In this document: positions 54,507-64,000 of the stretch, piece after piece | Layout: each line of letters begins with the position of its first letter | Position numbering within the stretch: the stretch's first letter is position 1 | Assembly (NCBI GenBank): GCA_020740775.1 | Contig: JAHEWK010000005.1 | Coordinates: forward strand, 124,001 to 188,000 | Reading direction: 5' to 3' | Length of the DNA: 64,000 nt | From: Ilyonectria destructans | Lineage: Eukaryota > Ascomycota > Sordariomycetes > Hypocreales > Nectriaceae | Position numbers and translations under genes: made by a program | Notes under the pieces: model-generated | The model's input: the letters and a program-made list of their open reading frames with translations, nothing else | Told to the model about the DNA's origin: nothing | Databases searched by the model: none

Positions 54507-57073
54507 ATGGCCAGAAGCAACACAAAACAACACGAACCTGGGAAGATTGGCAGCAGGCCAGAATGGTCATTGAAGAGGTTTTTCACAGGCTCTGGACGCC
54601 CACCCCACTCCAAGCGGCATCAAGATACGCCATCTCAGAAATTGATCAAGACGACACCCGAGTCTCAACTTGATGATGATGCCCTCCCGATTGCAAACCA
54701 GTTTGCCACATTGCGCCAGACTCAAGATTTCTCCATCAATGGGCCGTCACATCCCTCAATGACTGGCAAGGCAACGCAATATTCACCTCTGTGGATGGAT
54801 ACGCACCCAGCGCCAACCTCAAATAATGGTACCCAACAACACCGGAATGCTGCACCGGCTTGCGTACTACAGGCGCAAGGTCCAGACCTTATCCCCGAGC
54901 ATCCGATTTCCGATTCACATGCACCATTGTCTTCGTCACCAAAGCCAATGTACCAACACCAATTCTTAACCGACGACGAAATGTTCATGACCGCAGAAGT
55001 CGGAGACACAGAGGTCCTTTCATCACCGGATGAGCCAGAGGATGGAAGGGACTCCTTTCCCGAACTCCCGGGCGAAGGAGTCAGGGTCGAAGGGTCCGGG
55101 ATGTCAACAGTCTCTCAAGTACCCGACCCAGTTGAGGCTCCAGCAAGCCCAATGATGCAGAACAGCACACAAAGTAGGGTTCAAGATCCAGCAGAGCTGT
55201 CGTCATGGCCTCGTCCGTCCCACTCAAACGTCACCCAAAGGACCGATGCTGTCGCACAGCTGGTTCCCGGCCACACCGGAACCGCCCAAAATGAGGCCAA
55301 TGCAGCCTCGACAATGGCAGGCCAAGCCGCCAGAGTGGCAGTTAAAAGGAACGCTGTGCTCGTTGATAATCAAATTGAGCGCCACGATGGTGGCAGCACT
55401 CCTCAAGTCGATTCTGTGCCGGTCGACAGCGGAAACTTCCAGAACAGTCTTTCGCCCAACGAGTCCAATGGCGGTACGAGGCAAAAAGAACAACGTCCAC
55501 ACCGAACCTTCGCGCTGTTCACTCCAAAGCGCGACTCGCAGGATGACAAACCGAAGCAGCTTCAAAAGCCAGATCCCCAGACCTTAAACTTTGACGGCTT
55601 CAGCGACCAAAAACGCGTGGACGTGTTCCTAAAGGACTACAACGTTCCCAGGAATCGCCGTCTTGATCCTCTATCAACGCTCCTCGAATGGGTGGAATTG
55701 AAGCTGAAGGAAAGCGAGCAAAAACATCAGGAGTTTAACCAGCAAGCCACATCCTTAGACGGTCACAAGAGGGATATCGCCAAGCTGAGAGCAGAGCTGT
55801 TGTCAATGCAGGGCGTTCAGGGAACATTGGCCAAGACGCAGCAGAAGAATCAGCAGCAGCTGGAAAATGCCCATACAACGATTGACAGTCTTCGTGTTGA
55901 TCTTCACAAGACGCGGCAGGCCTTCGCAACTATTCAGGGCTCGCTCGAAGCCGCCGTCTTTGAACGGGATCAGGAGAGAGACCAGGCGGAATCCAGGATT
56001 GCCACCATGTCGCAAGACCACCGAGAGACGATTGAGAGGATGGGCGCTGAAAGCAAGGAGAAGGATGCTCGCCATGAAATCTCCATGATGGAGTTGCAGC
56101 AAAAACACGACGATGCCATGGATACGCAAAAGAGAGCCCTCCAAGACCTGAGGCGACACATGGCCAACTACAGCAACACGGGGAGCTACACAGCAATCTC
56201 GGACGATGAAATCCGGGGCCACTTCCAGCTACTCACGCGTCGCATCAACAACTTGATCAAATGGGTTCCGCGTCCAGAGACGTATGCTGTATCGGAGCAT
56301 CTCGATCCGAATGGCTTCCTAACGAGAAATTCTCAACAGGGCGGTCGAAATTGGCCCAAGTTTGTGCGGAGCATCTGTTGGCGATCCATTATGCGCGGCT
56401 TCTACTGCCGTCAGCTTGGCTTTGGTGCGTTTGGAAATGATGGCGAGGGATTCGAGGCGCTGGACCACCTGCGTCAGCTCTTTGCACTACCAGATTGCCA
56501 AGGCAAGTAACAATACTCAATTGCTTCATTCGCTCAACCCTACGACTGAATGCTAACACGATGTACGCTACAGATCCCAGTGGCCTATGCGGCACCCTCC
56601 CCAACACCAAAGAGCTAAATACATGGCGCGCCGGCTTCTTCGATGCCCTTGTAAAGGCGACTCAGCACGGTGCGATCGGGCAAGCAGACAACAAGTACGT
56701 CCGTCTCTTCCGCACGAACGTGGAGGCCGTCACAGGGGACCTCGTGTCTTCGCTTCAGCAAGTGGCACAGATTCGCCTTGATCCAGGGATATGGGAAGAA
56801 GTTGCCGGCTTTGTTGAGGGGCTGGGCACACTGGCACTTGAGATGGGGTCACAACGGGCTCACGTTTACCTTGAGACGTGCGAATATGGGGAGGACATTG
56901 CCGTGGGCGACCGCTTTAGAGACGATGCAGAGCTGGGCTTCGAGAGACTGAGAGTGGATCTCATGACACAGCCATGTCTGAGGAGGGTGGGCGATGGACG
57001 GGAGGATTTGACGACCCAGAGGACTATTGTCAAGGGTGACTTTGTAGCGTTAAAGCCGGGGGTTTTGTACTGA
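54507..57073 (+). CDS. Large coiled-coil protein of unknown function
   Basis: Two exons (54507-56502, 56574-57073) give 831 residues. The intron has a GC donor (CAAG|GCAAGT), needed to join the frames. The ATG sits in GCCGCCATGG, a near-ideal start context. About residues 1-390 are polar and probably disordered, rich in Ser, Pro, Gln and Asn. About 405-560 form a long coiled coil (repeated Q/E/K/L heptads, ending in QKHDDAMDTQKR). The last ~250 residues are globular with ITRRINNLIKW-like and FYCRQLGFGAFG blocks. I do not recognise a family beyond similarity in layout to other fungal filament-like hypothetical proteins. Divergent from the HSP70-like gene. Confidence 0.78.
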
Positions 57074-58060
57074 TTGTCATTTTCGGTTTCACGTAACGTG
57101 GGGTTTAACGGTTCTCATCACACGTACTAGAATCCGACTTTGCCTTAGTTTAGACGGCATGAATCCATTGCCTAATCCCCATCATCCAGCACGCATTTTG
57201 CTTCCTCAAGGAGCCTCACTTCCTTGGCTGGACGCGTGGGTGAGAGGCATGCTGCCAGGCTATCCGACAGTGAGGGACCGACTTAGCCGTTTTTACGCTA
57301 GCTTTGAGCCTCGAGTCTGTCCCAGTGTCTGAAATTGAATGATTGCAGTGTGCCTCAACTGAGCTATCGATTCCCTCCCGCCTGATATGCAAGGCGTACT
57401 CCGGCTAAGCTAGCAATTGCCGCCAATGCGACGATGCTAAAACAAGCGGCGGCAAGCTATCGCCTTCCATGGGGAGACGTTTTTATCACACTGCCGGGGC
57501 TTGGGAACAGCGGCCAAGTCTCCACGGCCGCCATAGTAAATTACGAATGCAGCAAAAGCACTTTCAGCCGACAGATGCTAGACCTGTCGCCTGAGCGCCC
57601 CGTCGCCTTTTAAAACGCTAGCGGTAGACACGGCAGGCAGATTGAGGGGGTGGCGGCTGACGCAGCCTATGAGAGCCTCTATTTGTTCCTGCAGTTTGGA
57701 GCCCAGAGGGATATTCTGGACTGTTTCCGGAGTCATGTATCTGGATGTACCTGTCAAGGATACTTGCAGTGACTTCAAGGCCATGTCAGCCCGCGGACGA
57801 AGCTAGTGATGCAAAAGCAGGCTGGGGTTGAGAGACAACTCGGCGTCTGGGCCCAGGTTCTAGAGCAGGCAGGCAGACAAGGCAAATCAGGCTCAGGACA
57901 CGGCACTATCATTGCATTGCGAGCAGAGTCGCTTTTCAGTTCATGGTAGCCGTGGGGAATTACTCGAAAGTGTTGCTGTTTGGTCATATTTCTCGTTTTC
58001 TTCTGCCGAAAGGCCCTGATTCTACCCACGTTCGCTGGTTTTATCGTTTTCCCTCGAGCC
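57074..58060. other. Intergenic, no gene recognised
   Basis: 987 bp between two plus-strand genes. Nothing recognised; the last 100 bp before 58061 are probably the leader of the seven-TM gene. Confidence 0.5.
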
Positions 58061-59492
58061 ATGCAGACCAAAACGCTGTGGACTCTGCCCAGCACGGCGC
58101 TCCCTGGGCCGGACAGCGTTGTTGGCCCGACCTTTGTGACAATCTGGCTGTTCACTTCGGGCGTACTCGCGTACATCTTCTACCGGTTCCTGACCAAGCC
58201 ATCTCCAACATGGCCGGAGTTCAGGAGCATTGCCCTGGGCGCGGGTCTTCTTTCTTTGTGAGGCCAATTCACATCTGGTGTTTCGCTTTGTGCTCCCAGA
58301 ACTGACAATGCGACCGCAGCTGGTACCTTGGCATCGTCATCGACCGATGGATCCACTACGACAACCGCAAAGTAGTTTTCGGATACATCCTCTTCCTCCC
58401 TGTCTGGGAGTTCTTCCACGTCGGATCGACCATCATGATACTCTGGGGCACGTACAAAATTGTGTGGAATGAGCTCGATGGCCGTTTCACCGAGAAACAG
58501 CAGGGAATATGGTGGTTCGGGGGCAAGTGTGCCATCTTTCTGGTCTGCATGGTGTCGCTGTTCTATACCATCTTGTACTTGGCCCTCTCCATTGTGTGGA
58601 TGGAGTTCGTCAGTCTAAATACCATTGCCGACGTCGCGACAAAGCGAACCCAGTTTGAGATGGCCATGGCCGCTCTCTTCTTCGGCTTCAGTCTTCTCAC
58701 CGTTGGCACTGCCACGGTCGCCATCGTCTGGGGTTCGTCAAAGATTGACGGGAGAATTCGCAAGGTTAGTTTCATGTTTCAAATACTACTCGGATATGCT
58801 AACGGAATTTGCAGACACGCATCGTCCTCTTTATCAGCACCCTTCTACTACTCGCTCGGTCCATCTCGCAGTTTGCTCTCGCCGCTCAAGCCTACGGAAA
58901 GAAATACACGCGACAAGATCTGCTCCTAGCCAAAGACGTCTCGTACGGACTTTTAAGCATGCTCTACCTCTCAACCATGGCATTCCTCGCGTGGTCCGTC
59001 TCCACCGGCTTCGACAAGGGTGGTAATGACGCCCGACTCGTCCAATCCGACATTCGAAAACACATACTCACCAAGTTGCAAACCGACACCAATCACGGTC
59101 GGCAGGAATCACCTCGGTTTGAAGAGCTCCTCCAGGACGTTTCGGAGAATCTGGATAAGATTCTCGACCAAGGGCCTCTGTCGTCGGCTTCGACCGTGAA
59201 TCGCGACCACAAGCGAGTGGTCGCGCGGGAATACATCCAGCATCTGCGCGCTGGCTACGGCGAGCTCAACCCCAAGGAAGGGCTAGACTTTAACTCACTC
59301 GGCTCCCGCAATAGTTCTGCGTTGTCGTCCATTTTCAGTCGTAGACTGGTGCCCAACGGACGTCGCACCACGTCCAACCCAGATATTCGCTCGGCGGCGA
59401 CGACACCAGGCAATGTCCCTCGCGTCAAGTCACGAGAGATGCTCAATCGCTTCACATCCAGGCTCTACCCACCTGTGTCTGAGGAACTATAG
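58061..59492 (+). CDS. Seven-transmembrane protein of unknown function
   Basis: Three exons (58061-58257, 58320-58764, 58815-59492) give 439 residues. Seven hydrophobic segments are visible (starting near VGPTFVTIWLF, IALGAGLL, YILFLPVWEFF, CAIFLVCMV, MAMAALFFGF, TRIVLFISTLL and SYGLLSMLYL), then a ~160-residue polar, Ser/Arg-rich cytoplasmic tail. Conserved-looking polar positions are few. The layout resembles fungal seven-TM candidate receptors, but the Pth11-like motifs seen in the gene at 22688 are absent. I do not assign a family. Removing the two introns (62 and 50 nt) joins helices in frame. Confidence 0.8.
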
Positions 59493-59724
59493 TCTTGTCT
59501 AGATTAATGGGTATACTTTTAGTAAGGTGAATATAATAGTCTCGTCTTAAAAATCATCGTAGTAGGCAGACAAGACGAGGAAATCAAGTTGCGACCATCT
59601 AATAATACTTCTACTCAAGTAAATCCCCAAAGCCACCCAAAACATCAGAAACATTACAGCGCTAAGTAGCTAATTTTCCACCATGTAAAAACGTTGATTC
59701 CTTGCTCCCTCTCCCTTACCGTCC

Positions 59725-61815
59725 TCAATCCATCATCCTGCCTGTACTTGACGTAGAATATGTGCTTGTGCTTTCCATCCTTCCAACAGTAATCTTCCGC
59801 GCTGAAATTGCATTGAACCTTTCTGGTGTAAACCCAAGACCTCCTTCAGGGTCGTAGTGTCTTGTACCGTATAGCAGTTGCAAGTGTCGTCTCCATTCCA
59901 GCCATGTTGTCGACGTCAATGCCTCGCCACAACGTTCGAGCAGGCCGGCCGGTCTGCGGCGCATCATCCGCATCAGTAATCGCCGCCAACACTCGGAGGG
60001 AGGACGGACGTGGTCTCCCTTGATCATGGATCGTGCGAGGTACGCAGAAAGGTTCACGCAGGCCAAGTCCGTGTCCGCTCCGACCAGGTCGCACATTTCA
60101 TGGACAAATGTGTCGTGTTCCTTCTGGGACTGCTTGACGCATGCTTTCGCATCCAGTGGGTCGAATCCCCGCATCATATCTCGGAGAAACAGGATTCGTA
60201 GGCTGTTGCGGTCGCCATCAAGCGGCGCAGACCATATTGGGTCATCCACCGAGAGACTGAACGCGACTACATCCACTGCTGTTGAGGATAGTCTGACGGG
60301 CTTACTGGCGCAGACCCGAGCTGCAATGACATTGCGATATTCTTGGTAGATGTCCGGAGGTGCAGTGTCCATCATGAGAAAGATGGCAGAAACAGTGGCT
60401 TCGGTAGGTATATGCCGCAGCATCTTGAGATAACCTTCTTTCCAGTAGCTATGAAGCCAGGTGGCGGAGGCGAGAGCCCGGCCCAGGCGGACGACATGTA
60501 CTGCAAACCGTTCGCTAGGTTTTTGAGCCTCCAACTTTTCACATAACTGCAGCTGCGCCTGGGACAGGATACGAGGCCCACGATGTGCGATATCGATAGC
60601 ATTGCCAAAAGCTCTCTGCAGCCGGGCTGTAGAATTGATTACAGGCAACGCGGCAGAAATAGCCTGTATTTTCTCAAATAAATCATTCCCCCCGATCACA
60701 CGCAGCAAGTGATTGAGCTTTCGAATGCGGGAGATCGGTGTCAGCTCCAGCGCTGCTTCGGTTCGTTCGAGGGCTGGCCAGTTGATCGTCTTGGGCTCAA
60801 CACAAACGGTCATGAAGAATTGGATAGACTCGACGCCTTTTTCCATTGCGGAATCGAACACCGACAGTAGGTGGTCAAGAATAAATCGACCGTTGCTCGA
60901 AGGGAGGCGGTAGACTTGCTGGCCGAAGATGCCTGGGCTGGATTGCCGAAGGGTAGGAAGTTGGTTGCCCGTAGTATCTGGTCCCTCGAGGTCGAAAATA
61001 CAAGCCAAAGCATTCCGGTACGGATCAAGAATGGTCGCTTCCCAGTCACGAATTCTGCAGCAATCCGGGTCCCATGATGCCCACAAGGGGACATTGGGGA
61101 AAACTTCTTCGACTAGCCGACCAGGCATTTCTAGGCGACATAATTTTCTCAATCCACCCACCAGTTGATAAGCGGAGAAGAAATTCCGAGTCTTCAGAAG
61201 TTCTTGTAATTCTTTGTCGAGATTTTCTTTATAGCTGACGCACTGCAGTGTCTTGCGGACAAATGTCACTGGCAAAAAGTCCTCACACGACTTTTCCCCA
61301 ACTGCTGTGAGAACCCGCAGGACCGAGGGGAAGACCTCTCGGGTCCCATGGTCCTTGACTACTTCAAACAGCTCTTTCGCCGCGACGGGGGTACCTTCGT
61401 AGGAAAAGATTTCTGGTCGTACCTTGTACGCGAGTATTAGACACTGCAGGTAGGCTCTCGCTCGGCGGAGAAAGAATTCATCCGACACCTCGCTTCTCTG
61501 TTGCAAACTGACGATCTGTCCGTAGGCTATCTCTGGCGTAAATGCATGCAGACAAGCCAAAAGGCCTGATTCTTGTGTAAAGACCTCATCCTTAAGCTCC
61601 TCCATCTCAAGGATGAGTAGTTGCTCGCAATCAGGCGACTGAGGCTCGATGCCGCGTGCGAGCAGACCAGCAGGCCTATGCCACGACGTCCGCAGTAGGT
61701 TGTCGGTCAAGGCCTGTACTTCCTGTAGCGGAAACAGATCGTATCGCTCATTTCTCAGGTTTGGGATTGCAGTCGTCTTGCGGAGTTGTGCTTGCCAGGT
61801 CCCCCTGAGCGCCAT
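59725..61815 (-). CDS. Protein of unknown function, 696 residues
   Basis: A single uninterrupted exon. The sequence is almost wholly alpha-helical in appearance, with no signal peptide, membrane segment or coiled coil. There are scattered Trp and Cys, an LELTPISRIRKLNHLLRVIG helix and a C-terminal WRHHLQLL-like helix followed by a Ser/Thr-rich tail. The length and low repeat content argue for a real gene. I do not recognise the family. Neighbours (seven-TM protein, HET remnant) give no functional clue. Confidence 0.72.
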   Translation of the reverse strand: MALRGTWQAQLRKTTAIPNLRNERYDLFPLQEVQALTDNLLRTSWHRPAGLLARGIEPQSPDCEQLLILEMEELKDEVFTQESGLLACLHAFTPEIAYGQIVSLQQRSEVSDEFFLRRARAYLQCLILAYKVRPEIFSYEGTPVAAKELFEVVKDHGTREVFPSVLRVLTAVGEKSCEDFLPVTFVRKTLQCVSYKENLDKELQELLKTRNFFSAYQLVGGLRKLCRLEMPGRLVEEVFPNVPLWASWDPDCCRIRDWEATILDPYRNALACIFDLEGPDTTGNQLPTLRQSSPGIFGQQVYRLPSSNGRFILDHLLSVFDSAMEKGVESIQFFMTVCVEPKTINWPALERTEAALELTPISRIRKLNHLLRVIGGNDLFEKIQAISAALPVINSTARLQRAFGNAIDIAHRGPRILSQAQLQLCEKLEAQKPSERFAVHVVRLGRALASATWLHSYWKEGYLKMLRHIPTEATVSAIFLMMDTAPPDIYQEYRNVIAARVCASKPVRLSSTAVDVVAFSLSVDDPIWSAPLDGDRNSLRILFLRDMMRGFDPLDAKACVKQSQKEHDTFVHEMCDLVGADTDLACVNLSAYLARSMIKGDHVRPPSECWRRLLMRMMRRRPAGLLERCGEALTSTTWLEWRRHLQLLYGTRHYDPEGGLGFTPERFNAISARKITVGRMESTSTYSTSSTGRMMD

Positions 61816-62094
61816 AGGTGGCAGTGACTAGGGCGAGCTGGGTGAGGATGATGTATGGGGCAAAATTTAGTGGGCAAAATAGATGGATACAGTAGGAGGA
61901 ACAAGAATGGATCTTGGATTTGCCTTGCCCTTATTAAGCTGCTTTGTACAGTCAGCACTAGCTCAGCCTCTTGTCCCGCATAAGTCCCAGTCGCCGGGCG
62001 TTCTGCAAGTTTGCCCAACGAGGGCTATTCTCCACTGCTATAGGGTAGATCTATCGCGCCCCGCGCAACGCCAAGTGCCTCTACCCTCTCCAAG

Positions 62095-62301
62095 CTAGAT
62101 GAAAACATCATTTGCGCTGCTGTAGATCTTAGACATCAAGGGTATCTGGGTAACCCTCTCCTTTTTGTCGCTCTGGTTGATGCAGACGGCGTCAATCCAG
62201 AGAACTAGCTCTTTACCCGCTCTTCTGGACTTTGCCAGCAGTTCGTGAAGATTGCAAGTAATTTGAATTACAGTAACCCCGACCCAGAGGTCCTCTATCA
62301 A
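62095..62301 (-). pseudogene. HET-domain remnant
   Basis: A 68-codon fragment contains the heterokaryon-incompatibility (HET) hallmark LWIDAVCINQSDKKER followed by MSKIYSSANDVF. A full HET domain spans ~150 residues and the genes usually exceed 400; here the frame stops right after this block. A possible upstream part (YSAVFYIGTAG) lies in another frame at ~62300. It is therefore a broken, truncated copy. HET proteins trigger cell death in non-self fusion. Confidence 0.7.
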
Positions 62302-62937
62302 GTCCGGCTGTCCCTATATAGAAAACTGCACTATAAGTAGGATTCAAGAAGAGATAGATAATTTGCAGTTTGTATTTTTTAGCTTTTAGTCGGAATCGGC
62401 AGGTAGATATAGCTGCAAATATAGCAGCCTGATAGTGTTGGCTCCCTTCAATCTTCGGCTCGGGTAGCTGTAGCTTGAAGGATTTGTGGGTGATAAGGAA
62501 GGAGCATAATGGTTTGTTTTCAGGGCGCTTATCCTTCTTCAAACGACGTTAATTTTGCATATAACTATACAACTCCGGCGTGGGCAAGCTGTGGATCGCA
62601 CAGTATCGGGCTGTTGATCGAAAGAGATCTAGCCTAAGTTTGCTGAGGTAAGCTATTTACTCAAGAACGTCACATAACCTCTACCAATTCGGAATAGTCT
62701 ATTCTGGTGCCTTGTCACAAGGATGATAGCCTGAGCCTGCTGAGGTAATTTGCGGGGGTGCCTGGAGCACGTGATTAGCCATAAGAGGATACCACACCTG
62801 GGTCGTGACAAAAGTGAGGCTCATAAATCTCACAGCCTGATTAATATCGTCACTTCTTCACATAGAATTTAACAGACAGGCAAAGCCAGATATATGGCTT
62901 AGACTTCCATCAATAAAACTACAGGATTTCGTCAAAA
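62302..62937. other. Intergenic, possible further HET debris
   Basis: 636 bp. The left part may hold frame-shifted upstream remains of the HET gene; the right part is the presumed promoter of the NTPase gene. Nothing else recognised. Confidence 0.4.
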
Positions 62938-64000
62938 ATGTCAACTCCCGACCCAGCCCAAGCGGCCTTCAACAAAGCCATCCGCGAGTTCAAAAAAGGA
63001 CTGAAAGATCACGCTCTGTACTCGCAGATTCTCGCGACGACCTCCATCGATCAGGTGTACGACTTGACCGACCAGCTCCAGAAAGTTCAAGGAAGGGGCG
63101 ACCACCTCAGAAACTTGGCGAGGATCCAGCCGTACTTGGAGCGCATGAGAGCTTACACGGGAGCTATCGACACGTTCGTCCAGGCAAAGCCCGACATTCT
63201 AGCTCTCATCTGGGGTCCGATCAGGCTGCTTATCCAGTGGACCAGTACCTTGACGGGGTCCCTCAATGCATTGGTGAGGACTACCGAGGAGATCGGAAAC
63301 CTTCTTTCAGAGTTCGATCACGCGGCGAAACTCTTTAGGAACAAGCAACATATCAACGAAGTCCTCGCCCTCTTATTCCAGGACATACTGGATTTCTACT
63401 TGGTTTCTCTCAAGTTCTTCCGAATGGCAAGTAAGTTCTAATCTGTGTCACAATCTGACCACTGTTATCATTGGTTCTCATGACTTACTGCCTATAACCA
63501 GAGTTGAAGTCTATGTTCGAGGCATTCTGGCCGAAGAAGAAAGAAGAGATAGAGCTTGTCATTGGCAGGATAAAGGACCACACATACCACTTGCGGAACG
63601 AAGTCCGTCTGGAAGTTATCCAGGAAGCGTACGACGCACGCCAAATTGAGATCGAGAACTTTGCCAAGTTGGAGGAAGCGAACAGGATGCAGGAATACGC
63701 CGCTGTAGAGACAGCCATAGCGCCGACATTTTATGGCAAGAAGCTCAACTTCTTGCGTGGCCGTGTTTGCGAAGGGACAGGAGACTGGCTGATCAAGGAC
63801 CCAGACTTGAGCAAATGGCTGCAAGCCACCAAAGACTCGTCAAAAATCATCTGGCTTTGTGGAATTCCTGGAGCAGGTAACGACTTGAGTTCTTCATTCC
63901 GTGCGTTAGTGTTCGTGATTGACCTTGAGTATAGGTAAAACATATCTTGCAGCATGCATCGTCAACGCGTCGGTATTACTTGGACGCACGTTGTTCGTGT
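62938..64000 (+). CDS. STAND/NACHT-type P-loop NTPase, N-terminal part (3' partial)
   Basis: Three exons are visible (62938-63430, 63502-63876, 63935 to the window edge), giving ~311 residues before the cut. The N-terminal ~190 residues are helical with LALIWGPIRLLIQW, a pattern typical of the N-terminal domain of fungal NACHT proteins (DUF7708-like). The third exon join creates the Walker A motif CGIPGAGKTYLA. Such proteins are signal-transducing NTPases, many in non-self recognition or programmed cell death. The C-terminal repeats or effector are outside the window. Its proximity to a HET remnant is consistent with that biology. The 5' start has good context (aaaATGtc). Confidence 0.83.

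Overview
The window is nuclear DNA of a filamentous ascomycete (Pezizomycotina). Genes are split by many short introns (about 47-145 nt, GT-AG, two GC-AG), three genes encode or appear to encode fungal Zn2Cys6 regulators, and there are typical fungal families (Pth11-like rhodopsin-fold protein, DHA14 drug transporter, NACHT/STAND-type NTPase, HET fragment). All exon joins below were worked out by eye from splice sites, reading-frame continuity and family motifs; there is no RNA evidence.

Positions ~1-49000 hold a dense catabolic gene cluster. In order: end of a probable transcription factor (1-389); a Baeyer-Villiger-type monooxygenase and an HSL-type esterase on a shared promoter (559-3998); an acyl-CoA ligase divergent from an AtuA-family protein (4159-9125); two family III CoA-transferases, the first racemase-like (9504-13085); a hotdog thioesterase divergent from an acyl-CoA dehydrogenase (13363-16237); a 14-TM MFS transporter (17524-19401); a GST-like protein (20341-21192); a rhodopsin-like membrane protein (22688-24134); a divergent SDR pair, one with a degraded active site (25137-27407); a second acyl-CoA ligase (28451-30335); and a P450 (31438-33525). 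A second block (35312-48896) has two paralogous Zn2Cys6 regulators, each followed by a convergent crotonase gene, enclosing a third ligase divergent from a second acyl-CoA dehydrogenase.

Together these look like an oxidation module (P450, BVMO, esterase) that makes a carboxylic acid, CoA activation (three ligases), epimerisation or CoA transfer, and a probably peroxisomal beta-oxidation-like module (dehydrogenases, crotonases, SDR, AtuA, thioesterase), plus export and detoxification. The set parallels the bacterial Atu (acyclic terpene utilisation) pathway but lacks the biotin-dependent geranyl-CoA carboxylase, so I infer catabolism of a methyl-branched or terpenoid acid. The substrate cannot be read from sequence. 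A 12-bp motif, CTCGGTGCCGAG, recurs in intergenic DNA of the first block (seven sites with at most one mismatch) and was not seen in the second block.

From ~50000 onward the content is unrelated: a single-TM protein, an HSP70-like ATPase with ten exons, a large coiled-coil protein, a seven-TM protein, a 696-residue protein of unknown family, a HET-domain remnant, and the start of a P-loop NTPase running off the right edge. Intergenic stretches include AT-rich islands, a 247-bp inverted-repeat (MITE-like) element at 24758-25004 and a 30-bp perfect palindrome at 34011.
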